Source: Metridium senile (lineage: Eukaryota; Cnidaria; Anthozoa; Actiniaria; Metridiidae). From it: DNA of 64,000 nt. The stretch is taken from the NCBI GenBank assembly GCA_949775045.1, contig OX459097.1:23384705-23448704 (forward strand), written 5' to 3'. The translations under genes and the position numbers were made by a program. Below the pieces are notes generated by a model. That model was given only the letters and a program-made list of their open reading frames with translations. It was not told the origin of the DNA and ran no database searches. Shown piece by piece: positions 54,630-64,000 of the stretch; the first letter of the stretch is position 1; each line of letters opens with the position of its first letter.

Positions 54630-55058
54630 GGCGGAGCCTGTGATTTCAACGAAAATTGAGCATTTCAAACCACATATTGATCTTCTGTCGTTTCTGTATT
54701 ATCTTCAGTTAAACACGTCAGTGTCATAATTTGTTGAATTTCTGGCTTAATTTTCACTCAAAACACCGAAATATTTGCAGAATTCAGCTTTTCAAAACAG
54801 CTCCTGCTCGAATTTGGCTGCGCGTTTTAGTCACTCGCAAAATGCAAGTGCAGTACGTAACGAGAATTTTGAGTTTGGTCAACAAACAATTGCTTTTCAA
54901 TAACATTTCGTAATAATATTTCTTAAATTTGAGTTGATATGATTATACATTTAATTCTACTGAATACTTTTAAATCTTTAAAGTACAAATATTATTATTT
55001 TTGTTTTTCAATTTTGGCGCCATTTGCTTTATCATTCACACTTCGCACGGGAATTACC
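54630..55058. other. Unique sequence between MITE and TIR transposon
   Basis: No repeats shared with other units and no supported gene; the 60-codon frame at 54731-54913 has no recognisable features. Confidence 0.4.
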
Positions 55059-55064
55059 GTATCG

Positions 55065-57046
55065 TACGGTGGCCGAGAGGCGACACTCCAAGTCGAAATC
55101 CAAAAGGACTAAAGTCGAAAAGCAAAACACGCTAAAGACAAACTCACGACTGATTTTTTGATGAATTACGACTTTGATTACTTTCGCTTTAGTCATTTTG
55201 ACTTGGTTCACTTTCACTTTAGCATGTTTAGCGACTTTGATTGATTCACGACATTCACTTACGCTTTAATCACTTTGACTTGGTTCACTTTCGCTTTAGT
55301 CACTTTGACTTGGTTCACTTTCGCTTTAGTCACTTTGACTTGGTTCACTTTCGCTTTTGTCACTTTGACTTGGCGAACTTATTGGCCGAGAAGCGACAAA
55401 AAAATGAAATACTACAAGGCGTTCCTCGAAATACCACAGGGATCCCAAAAATGTAAACATTACCGCAACATTTCCCGCCAGTTTCCCGTTAATTTTCAAC
55501 ATGGAGAGTTAAGGATATTCATTTTTGGGTTCTTTAAATCTTATTCAGAATCACATACCCGATTTATTCAAAGCAAACAAGGTATTAATTATGTATTTCT
55601 TTTGTTATTTCTATCTGAAATTTGACAGCAAGTTAGCGCTGGCATAACTACTAGGTACGGTATAAACACGCGTACAGCTGCATTTATTTTATGATTAGTA
55701 ATGGAGATTCCTCGTACTAATTATACTTTTTTTTTGTTAAAACACCTGCGATATTTCTTAGATTTTCTAATAGGGCCATTATGTAGTCTACTGGGCAACC
55801 AGTCATAATGCTTTCATACCCTCGTTAAATAATGATATATAAATTTAATATTACTATTCTAGATAGAGACTATTAAGAAGTTTGTGACCTTGTCCAGTTG
55901 TGACAAGGCAGTTCTTGGAGTGAAATACAACAACGATAAGTTGAGACTACTTGGTAAGAAAAAAGTGAAAAGAGTGATATGCATTAATTAATTATTGAAA
56001 TGCCCACTGTGGAAACACCCAGTGAAAAGGGAATTTCCATGTACATCTAATTGCAAGAAGGTTGTCTTGACGTTTGTAATTTAGTGGGAAAGGAATTTAC
56101 TTAAAAAACAAAAGAAGAACACCCGAGCTGAACTCTTTATTTTGTTAGTCCTGATATTCCTTTGTTACTAAATTATTAATGTTCTTTTTTTTTTTCATAT
56201 GACAACATTCTTGCAAGTAGGTGTATACTAGTGGATAGATAAACTCTGCAGAGAAGTGGATTAGCTCATCTGGTGGATGGGTGGTATTGCCCAGTATAGG
56301 GGGAGAGGGCATGCATGTGGAGATGTTTGTCGTTGCTTGAAAACATATATGTAATCACTGATTTATAACATCACAATAAATGTCTTAATTTATTTATATA
56401 GACAAACAGAAGCAAAGAGAAGTGGACAGTAGGGGAGTGGAACGAGGCTAAAAACGGCTGCGGGGGAGACTAGTTGTTTGAGGAGGCTAATATAAATAAA
56501 CTAAGATTGCTGTCAAATTTCAGATAGAAATAACAAAATAAATACATAATAAATACCTTGTTTGCTTTGAATCAATCGGGTATGTGATTCTAAAGAAGAT
56601 TTAAAGAACTCCAAAATGCATGTCCTTAACTCTCCATTTTGAAAATTAACGGGAAACTGGCTGGAAATGTTGCGGTAATGTTTACATTTTTGGGATCCCT
56701 GTGGTATTTCGAGGAACGCCTTGTAGTATTTCATTTATAAGTTCGCCAAGTCAAAGTGACAGAAGCGAAAGTGAACCAAGTCAAAGTGACTAAAGCGAAA
56801 GTGAACCAAGTCAAAGTGACTAAAGCGAAAGTGAACCAAGTCAAAGTGACTAAAGCGAAAGTGAACCAAATCAAAGTCGCTAAACATGCTAAAGTGAAAG
56901 TGAACCAAGTCAAAATGACTAAAGCGAAAGTAATCAAAGTCGTAATTCATCAAAAAATCAGTCGCGAGTTTGTCTTTAGCGTGTTTTGCTTTTCGACTTT
57001 AGTCCTTTTGCATTTCGACTTTGAGTGTCGCCTCTCGGCCACCGTA
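55065..57046. mobile_element. 1,982-bp TIR transposon with 6-bp target duplication
   Basis: Ends TACGGTGGCCGAGAGGCGAC and complement lie between GTATCG copies (55059-55064 and 57047-57052). Long inverted arms (about 55065-55630 and 56510-57046) each hold several 30-bp direct repeats (CACTTTGACTTGGTTCAC core; 55270-55375 and 56750-56880). The centre contains a nested palindromic element (about 56047-56222) with CTAATTGCAAGAAGGTTGTC-type ends. TAC/GTA termini and a 6-bp duplication recall IS3EU, but no transposase is present, so the family is a guess. Confidence 0.85.
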
Positions 57047-57540
57047 GTATCGAGAACTTTCAGCTTTATCAACAAAAATTAATTTTGTTTTATGAAATTT
57101 GTATATCGAAACTTAAATTCCTATTTAAAAAGAAATGGGTTATATAAGCTGGTAAATTTGTCGAGTTATAAATGAAATTTGGAAGGTTGTTTAGCATTAA
57201 AGGAGTTCTAACATGTAAGATTGCTTTTGATTTCGCTGAGTAACTCATTACTCCCATTGTTTTGTAGTTTCTTCAAACGTGCAAAGATACACGCTGCCAC
57301 TAATTGATCAACAAACTAATGGATAATTAGTGGGCCAAATCAAAGTGAAATGATTTAATGAGTACACGAATACATTGATAGATATGATGGATAGAATAAA
57401 AACAACTGAAATATTAACAGAAGCTCATGATTTTCTGGTATTAAATAATTGTACTAAAAACAAAATGTATGGATTGATCACTTGAACAGATTGTGCTAAT
57501 AGACAAATTGATACAACTTATCAATCAAAAAATAAATTAA

Positions 57541-57544
57541 TACA

Positions 57545-57631
<87 letters not shown>

Positions 57632-57632
57632 G
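57541..57632. repeat. AAAT tetranucleotide array
   Basis: About 22 perfect AAAT units; the equivalent position near 38000 has only one or two, so it expanded after duplication. Confidence 0.97.
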
Positions 57633-58358
57633 TGAATGGACAAACGAAGGAACGAATCATTAAATTTATTATAAGAAATGGATAAATAAATGAATTAATA
57701 AAACAATTGAATGGATGGATGGTTGAAATGCGAACGAACAATATAGACCAGTTTCACATTATCTATCACCGCTGTACTTCTATTTGACAAAATGCACATT
57801 TGTACAGGTACAGCCTCAATTCAGGGTAAATTCAAATATGTTTTTTATTGTTTAATAGGCGATAACACATTTTTGTGCTTTGCTTGAAATTTGTTAATTC
57901 GGGCGACAAGTGAACTGAGTTTGTTTAATGTGCTCTCTCTCTCTCATGTCACGAGGATTTTTCTCCGTGTTATCCGGTTTTCCCGTTCTTCGACAAAAAT
58001 CAACATGTGAGTAGTGTTGTGTGTTGTAATTAGGAAACTGATGTAGTTGTAGTAACGATTTTAACTAAAATCCAGTACTCATTGTCTACGTTAAAATATT
58101 TGTAGGATTTGGTAATACGTAGATTGGTTACGTAAAAGGCCAACACTTGAACCCTACATGTGGTCGTGATCGCTTACGAGAGATGGTCGCTTACGAGTGT
58201 GGTCTTTCCGAGAGAGTCAACCGTATGACTGTAAAATATCATATCACAACAACAATATCCATCACAAACCAGACCTATTGTAACTATATCAAAGCAAAGG
58301 TCTTTATTTACAAATATATCTATTGTTATTCATCTACTTTTCTGCTCTATATTGATAC

Positions 58359-58541
58359 ACCTACTTGCAAGAACGTTGTCATACGAAAAAAGAACATTTG
58401 TATTTAGTCGGTTACTGGGAATAAATTAAAAGTACAAAAGATGATCACTAAAGCTGAACTTTCTTTTGTACTTTTAATTTATTCCTTACATACTAAATAC
58501 AAATGTTCTTTTTTCGTATGACAACTTTCTTGCAAGTAGGT
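58359..58541. mobile_element. 183-bp palindromic MITE
   Basis: Inverted ends ACCTACTTGCAAGAACGTTG and CAACTTTCTTGCAAGTAGGT with long arms through ATACGAAAAAAGAACATTTG. The same ends recur at 56047-56222, and one arm-like piece is near 62655-62690. Confidence 0.85.
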
Positions 58542-59198
58542 ATATACTTATCTCATTGACCATCCATTCCCAAGGGAGATGGTTAATGATATGCAAGACT
58601 ATATAAACAATGCATTTGGTGTTAGCTCATTCTTAGTTGCCCAAACTAGCGAGACGAACAACATCAAACCGGATAGTAGGATGAAAGGGACAGATGGATG
58701 TTACGGGGAAATAATCCGTGGCGTTGAGAAAGAAAGTCTACTCGAGCATTTTTCCCCCACCCTCCCGCCCACTTTTTCCTACTTATATTACTTCGGGGAA
58801 TAATCCTGTGGTGTTTAGAAAGAAAGTCTATACTCGAGTATTTTCCCCCACCCTCCCGCCCACCTTTTGCTACTTATATTGCCCCGGCACTTTGTCCCTC
58901 CGGATCTATTTCCATTGTTTAGCCTAGAACAATGGAGTCCTATTGTTCCCATATCTTAATCATCGAACGAGGGACAATGACCAGTGAGAATATATTACTA
59001 ATTTGATAGTTGACTTTAATTGAACCTAACGTTGATGTCAGTAACAACAAAACATAGTTCACTTGCAACGTTGATATCTATTTTAAAATCTACAATCATT
59101 GCTAACTATGATTTTAAAATATACAAATAAAATACCAAACAACTGTTATACCCTTGTGATTCAAGTTTTTCTTCCAGTATGCTGTGTTCTAATGTAGC

Positions 59199-60269
59199 TT
59201 AATGTAATGTAAGATGTCTCTTTAAACAAGTTCTATCCCCAAACTTCTTCTTACAGTGAGAACATTCAAAGGGTTTCTCTCCAGTATGTATTCTTAAATG
59301 CCTGTTTAAATTACTGTTTTTTGCAAACTTCTTCTTACAAACAGAACATTCAAAGGGTTTCTCTCCAGTATGTATTCTAAGATGCTTCTTTAAAATATTT
59401 TTTTGTGTAAACTTCTTCTTACAAACAGAACATTCAAAGGGTTTCTCTCCAGTATGCATTCTGAGATGAAAATTAAAACTGCATTTCCGTGCAAACTTCT
59501 TCTCACAATAAGAACATTCGTAAGGTTTCTCCCCAGTATGTATTCTAAGATGTTGTTTTAAGTGACTTTTTCGTATGAAATAATTTTCACAATAAGAACA
59601 TTCAAAGGGTTTCTCTCCAGTATGTATTCTTAGATGCTGAGTGAGTAGTGATTTGTATTTAAATTGCTTTGAACAATAAGAACATTTCAAGGACTTCTCA
59701 CTATGCTTGGGACTATATCCTTCTTTTTCATCAAGCTGCCTCTTTTCAGTATTATCATCACCAGCAGAGTTATACTTTGCTTTATTCTCCTTCTCAACCA
59801 AGTTATTTTCAGGGGGGAACTCCAACTCCTTTTTAACACTCAACATTGTGCTAATTTCATCCATAACTTGTCTTTGTTCTTGTTCATCTTCCAAGGTACT
59901 CTCTGGATCATGTTCATTATCTAAGTCATGTTCAACATCAACTGAAACATCTGGCTGTGGTTGAGGTAATATTTCTAGATCATGTTCATTATCTAAGTCA
60001 TGTTCACCATCAACTAAAAGACCTAGCTGTGGTTGAGGCAATGTTTCTGGATCATGTTCATTATCTAAGTCATGCTCACCATCAACTGAAACACCTGGCT
60101 GTGGTTGAGGAGAGGTTTCTGAGATATTGGAAACATGATGTGGTTCTGTATTGATGTACATAGAAGTACAGCCATTGTTACAGCCATAATCATCTGTCTG
60201 TGTAGCAATACTGTGTGACTCTTTGTATTCAACTGGTTCACCATACATGATACTGTCTTCTGATGAACC
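59199..60269 (-). CDS. U9 C2H2 zinc-finger exon
   Basis: 356 codons plus stop in phase 0. TQT segment, three acidic repeats (one with PQLGLLVDGEH, one with PDVSVDVEH), hinge, six C2H2 fingers. Finger 2 has CENYFIRKSHL. The WW exon at 61662-61781 is type B with no donor, so translation may begin at the ATG at 60248 or use an alternative splice. Confidence 0.87.
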   Translation of the reverse strand, partial: GSSEDSIMYGEPVEYKESHSIATQTDDYGCNNGCTSMYINTEPHHVSNISETSPQPQPGVSVDGEHDLDNEHDPETLPQPQLGLLVDGEHDLDNEHDLEILPQPQPDVSVDVEHDLDNEHDPESTLEDEQEQRQVMDEISTMLSVKKELEFPPENNLVEKENKAKYNSAGDDNTEKRQLDEKEGYSPKHSEKSLKCSYCSKQFKYKSLLTQHLRIHTGEKPFECSYCENYFIRKSHLKQHLRIHTGEKPYECSYCEKKFARKCSFNFHLRMHTGEKPFECSVCKKKFTQKNILKKHLRIHTGEKPFECSVCKKKFAKNSNLNRHLRIHTGEKPFECSHCKKKFGDRTCLKRHLTLH

Positions 60270-60309
60270 CTGAAATCATGTCATACAACCAATGTCAGTA
60301 AGCTTCAGT

Positions 60310-60560
60310 GGCATCATTACAATGATGCATGATGATGATGATCTCTATTGTTAACAACATCAACTCTAAATGATGATGATGATGATGATGATATGTAGTG
60401 ATAATGATAACGATGGTGCCTATGATAATAATGATAATGGTGATCTTGATTATGATGATGATGATGGAAAGATTGCGATGATGATGATAATGCTTAAATT
60501 ATGATGGTGATAATGATGGTGATGATGATGATGATAAAGATGGTGGTGATGATTATGATC
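60310..60560. repeat. GAT-rich microsatellite in U9 intron
   Basis: Trinucleotide tract beside the U9 acceptor. Confidence 0.85.
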
Positions 60561-60592
60561 AATTAAAAATGTTTGCAAGTGAATAATTTGTT

Positions 60593-60883
60593 TTGCTTAT
60601 GTTTTTGATTCCAAAAAGAATCTCTGACAAATCATTTGTTACTAAATCTCTAACAATCGGTGAATGGAAAGAACTAAGGAGATTATCTCAGGCTATCGAC
60701 AAACAACTACTGAAATCGAGCACCAGCAGCCGAAATACACTCCAATTACCTGTGTTGCATTTGGAACATAATAATGCTAAAGAAAAAATGGATATCCTTC
60801 AAAGTTAATTTGCTATTGCAACCTTACTGGTTGATGTTACCAACACATGCAATGATGAACAATGCAGCACTGCCAAACTACAG
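60593..60883 (+). pseudogene. Module P, U9 copy
   Basis: Plus-strand frame MLMFLIPKRISDKSFVTKSL continuing to NAKEKMDILQS and a TAA at 60806. Beyond the stop, codon-level homology to the U4 copy goes on to CTACAG|GTGATC, so the stop is a later mutation. The frame has ordinary protein composition and three related copies; the source gene is not recognised. Confidence 0.45.
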
Positions 60884-61655
60884 GTGATCTCCCTTTGAAG
60901 CGCGCAAAGCAGGATTGTTTGTCTAAACGAATACTTCCAAAATGGCGCCTCGAGACAAAAACAATTTTGGTTACTTTTAGGCATTTGCATTTATTTTTAT
61001 TTTTATATAGCTACACACTCGAAAACTAAACTGAAACGGTGCGCATAGCTGCTCATAAGTACTCATGCATAGTCCAAAGCAATTCATTTACACGCTAATT
61101 CGGCTCATCTGATGGATTTAATGGTTAGTTTAATGAATTGATAAAAATCTCAATGTTGTTGGGTGTATCTGCAAGCAATGGAAATGTATCATCTTAATTA
61201 GGCTTTGTTTCTTTGTAAAATATGGAGTAATCCATGTCGTTTCTTATTTGATTAAGAATAAGAGTGGGATTCATTAAACTGTCATTAACTGTTGTGAATT
61301 ATTAGAGAAATAATTTAATTTTCCTTCATGTTTGTATTCCTCATTTTATTTCTTGTCAATTAATGTTGTGATTATAGACTTTCATAGAGAGTAAAATGAT
61401 TATTAACATATGGAGTTTTTGTTGGATTGAAGGTACCCGCCGGGAACGGAAATGCAAATTTGTCGGCATCTTCATTTTACTCGTATGCTCAAAAACCATA
61501 CTCAAAACTACTCGTTCAAGCTGCTCCTGTACTCAGAGTAAGTCATATTTGCTAAAATATACTGCTCATAATGGTCCATTTGCTCATTTATATAACTTAG
61601 CAATTGACTTGTGGTGAGTATACATGTTTAGCTAGAAACAGTTCCCCTTTTGTCA
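60884..61655. repeat. Type-B intron block, U9 copy
   Basis: Shared with 18290-18812 plus 19171-19385 in U4 (which has the SINE in between) and, as a short remnant, with 8790-8835 in U2. It supplies the empty site for the SINE. Confidence 0.65.
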
Positions 61656-61661
61656 TAAAGT

Positions 61662-61781
61662 GTTGTTAAATCCTGGCGGCCATTTGTGTACTCCTGTTAC
61701 CTTGTTGTAGTATCTGATAAAGATAGTCTGTCCTGACTTACACTTGTAATCTATCCAGTCTGATTCCATCTTGTTAAATAA
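61662..61781 (-). CDS. U9 WW-domain exon without its donor (type B)
   Basis: 40 codons with IFIRYYN and both Trp intact. After the GFNN codons the sequence reads ACTTTATGA, so there is no GTAAGT and the frame stops within three codons. The cryptic AAG|GTAACA site is present. Confidence 0.5.
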
Positions 61782-62007
61782 CTGTAGAAATACATTAGTC
61801 ATTAAACACATCAGTAAACGAGATTATCATAAAGTAGCTTGGGTTATAATTATTCACACGTTTAGACTCGAAATCTCGATGGTCGCTTTATCGAAGAAAA
61901 ATAACCAAAATCAACTCAACCTGCCTGAAATACTTCTCTACAATTATCTACGTTGCTCTAGAGACGATAATAATAGATGTTTCAACGGAATTCAGAGAGT
62001 AAATTAC

Positions 62008-62117
62008 CTTATTACTTGAGAAACGATACAAATCTGTTTACATCTTCAAGTAAGGTAAATACAAGCAGGCGTTGCTACCCTGTCATCAAGGACTGGACAG
62101 ACAACAGGTAGCCCAAG
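62008..62117 (-). promoter_or_regulatory. U9 5' exon and promoter-proximal motif
   Basis: The donor GTAATTTACTC and TTGGGCTACCTGTTG (62103-62117) are present, as in U0, U2 and U4. Confidence 0.4.
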
Positions 62118-62119
62118 AC

Positions 62120-63440
62120 AACTTTTTTTTTTTTCGATCGCGTTTCCCCGTTTATTTTCTTAGCTTTTTTTCTTGTTTCTTTTTATTTATCTTTTCTTGT
62201 TGTTTTTAACGTTGTGGAAATTCAGAGATCGCGAACTGTAGATATGATTATGAACACAGACCGTGTAGTTAGAGGGCTTGATATATAAACCTGTTTGGCT
62301 ATGGAGAGCCCTTTGTGCCAAAAATACAAATCGCTAGTGCTAAAATACCAATCCAAAGCGCTGTCAACAAATCGCTAGTGCTATCTAACAACCGCTTTTG
62401 CATGTTGTTGTTTTGCTGGCGCTGAACATACGAAAGTGCACAAAAAAAAATGATTAACCGCATATGTTTTTGTTAATTATTAAACTTAAGAATTAATAAA
62501 AATGCTTGGCTTAACTGAGAACCGAAATATTTAACTGAGAAAATTTCTAAAATTTTCAGACCCTGTTGTTCTGATTTGCATAAGTTTTACCTTTAATTTT
62601 CTCGGCCAATTTAGTGGGAGCGGAACTTTTGATTAATTTTGTTCAAACTAAATTACAAAAGAAAGGACAACGTTCTTGCAATTAGGTGTTTTATTCAGTC
62701 AGTGTTATTTATATTTAAATTATGCTTATTATCCGTCTATTCTAGGAGCTGTAACAAGATTAAGCTCTTTTCTAATATCATCAATAGGATCCCCAAATCG
62801 TCTTTCAAAGAACACATTGAGAATAAAGTTTGCCTTCGTGGCCGCATTGACAGCCCATGGGATATAGTGACGAGCTAGGTCCAACTTCTGTCTGCAATGA
62901 AGATATTTTATGATTCAATATGTATTCAAAATGGTCTCAATGCACTTTACAATTAACTATATTGTCTAGAATAGTCTAGAATAGCCTAGGATAACTGCCT
63001 AGAATAGCCTTTAGCTAACTGCGGCAGTGAATTATGTAAAGACTATAATTAGTAAAATAAAAAAATGTTGCTGTAGTTGTTGTTGTTGTTGTTGTATATT
63101 TAAAGCGCAGCCACGCGGCTTACAATCATGAGGGGTTAGTATGTAATGTGTGCTTATATAGCGTATTTCACATCGTCTCAATGCGCTTTACACTTCACTT
63201 TATTTATGGACCGCTATTTAAGGCGCACACTGCAGCCACGCGACTTACAATCATAAGGGGTTAGTATGTAATGTAATGCGTGCTTATATAGCGCAGTTCA
63301 CATCATCTCAATGCGCTTTACAATTAACTATATCATGATGTACAGACCGCTATTTAAGGCGCACACTGCAGCCACGCGGCTTACAATCAAAGTTAAAGTC
63401 GCAATGCAAAGGATGTCGGCATTTCTTCTATCGTTTTTAT
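62120..63440. other. Right-hand flank of the array
   Basis: 62120-62290 is the usual upstream sequence of the units. Beyond about 62300 no unit homology is seen. 62930-63400 contains three copies of a CTTATATAGCG...CTCAATGCGCTTTACA segment with AAGGCGCACACTGCAGCCAC, typical of a dispersed retroelement tail. The 62639-62878 frames have no recognisable domain. Confidence 0.45.
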
Positions 63441-63449
63441 TAGTCCCGT

Positions 63450-63732
63450 TCAGCTCCCTGCGCCATCTTGAAAGGTAGCCGGGTCTTTGTATCATATTGA
63501 AGCGAGACCAACGTTGAGCTTGCAATGATAGAGACATGTGAATAATTGTCCGGCAAGTTGTTAAAAGGTCTTTATCATTGCAAGCTCAACGTTCGTCTCG
63601 CTTCGATTGAAATGATAGACACGTGAGTAATTGTCCCGCAAAGTGTTAAAAGGTCTTTATCATTGCAAGCTCAACGTTCGTCTCGCTTCGATGCAAAGGC
63701 CCGGCTACCTTTCAAGATGGCGCAGGGAACTG
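63450..63732. mobile_element. 283-bp inverted-repeat element
   Basis: AGCTCCCTGCGCCATCTTGA and the inverted TCAAGATGGCGCAGGGAACT bound it, with arms through CCGGGTCTTTG / CAAAGGCCCGG. The middle has a tandem duplication (ATTGTCCNGCAAG...AAAAGGTCTTTATCATTGC twice). A single arm is found at 21735-21840. Confidence 0.8.
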
Positions 63733-63889
63733 TGAAGGGGAGTATTTTACTTACTGCAGTGTAACGTTTGTGTTCAAAGGTCCAAAGAACGAGGCCAAAG
63801 CACACATGGGTAGACCTGTATGAACCATTTCAAACCACTTGACCGCTATCTCTCCTGCAACACTACCATGATAGAATATATAACATTAA

Positions 63890-64000
63890 CATTGATGATG
63901 ATGATGATAGTGATGTTGATGATGAAGATGATGATAGTGATGATGATGATGATGATAGTGATGATGATGAAGATGATAGTGATGATGATGATAGTGATGA
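63890..64000. repeat. GAT-rich microsatellite at window edge
   Basis: GATGATGATAGTGATGATGA units continuing past the window. It could mark another unit's intron or be unrelated. Confidence 0.9.

Larger units (their letters stand above)
57053..59190. other. Gap left of U9 3' end
   Basis: 57400-58360 is the dispersed 3'-flank block seen near 37890-38870, including an AAAT tetranucleotide array. 58359-58541 is a MITE. 58730-58870 has two copies of an AGAAAGTCTA...CCCCCACCCTCCCGCCCAC segment. 59010-59190 is the U9 3' UTR. No gene is seen. Confidence 0.5.

Noticed and set aside
55270..55375. CRISPR-like array
   Set aside because: The 30-bp units are contiguous direct repeats without unique spacers, mirrored in the opposite arm of a transposon.
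63328..63537. 69-codon minus-strand frame
   Set aside because: Spans the edge of an inverted-repeat element and a retroelement tail; composition gives no support.

Overview
This window is animal (metazoan) nuclear DNA. It is AT-rich, has GT-AG introns, phase-1 EGF-type exons and C2H2 zinc fingers, and is full of microsatellites, hairpin MITEs, a tRNA-SINE, LINE tails and a likely solo LTR. The style of the small palindromic elements resembles what I recall from anthozoan cnidarians. That is only an impression, so the species is left open.

The main content is a tandem, same-orientation (minus-strand) array of ten related gene units, numbered U0 to U9 from left to right. A complete unit has (i) a probably non-coding 5' exon ending at a conserved donor, (ii) a 114-120 bp exon coding a WW-like domain, (iii) an intron with a GAT-rich microsatellite beside the acceptor, and (iv) one large exon coding a conserved linker, acidic Pro/Gln repeats and 5-9 C2H2 zinc fingers. 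The WW exon ends in phase 0 and the zinc-finger exon opens in phase 0 in every unit. The family therefore reads as WW - linker - acidic repeats - C2H2 array, an architecture I do not recognise. U0 has only its WW exon and 5' exon inside the window. WW exons are at 13-126, 5692-5805, 8851-8970, 14136-14249, 19389-19512, 29159-29260, 35361-35474, 42703-42816, 53806-53919 and 61662-61781. Zinc-finger exons (U1-U9) are at 2503-3543, 7133-7948, 10998-12032, 15654-16847, 24201-25589, 31338-31757, 39858-40856, 49735-51006 and 59199-60269.

The units differ in ways that suggest active birth and death. U2, U4 and U9 have lost the WW donor and carry a decaying plus-strand coding fragment in the intron. 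U4 also has a 4-bp insertion in its WW exon. U8 has a 4-bp insertion that cuts off its last finger. U6 has lost the whole linker but keeps splice phase. U2 has lost the conserved TQT segment. U7 has a finger with His replaced by Gln.

Between U7 and U8 lies an unrelated minus-strand gene (about 43436-48037) for a secreted protein with 13 EGF-like repeats. It grew by internal exon duplication, has a pure 70-copy hexanucleotide in an intron, and ends in a truncated exon.

Transposons are dated by neighbouring units that lack them. They include a 2,036-bp foldback with TTAA target duplication (26440-28475), a 1,326-bp foldback with TATA (51947-53272), a 1,982-bp TIR element with a 6-bp duplication (55065-57046), a probable 736-bp solo LTR (38880-39615) and many small MITEs.

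As a working inference only, the array looks like a lineage-specific expansion of zinc-finger regulators, comparable in pattern to KRAB or ZAD zinc-finger clusters, with a WW domain where those carry their effector domain.
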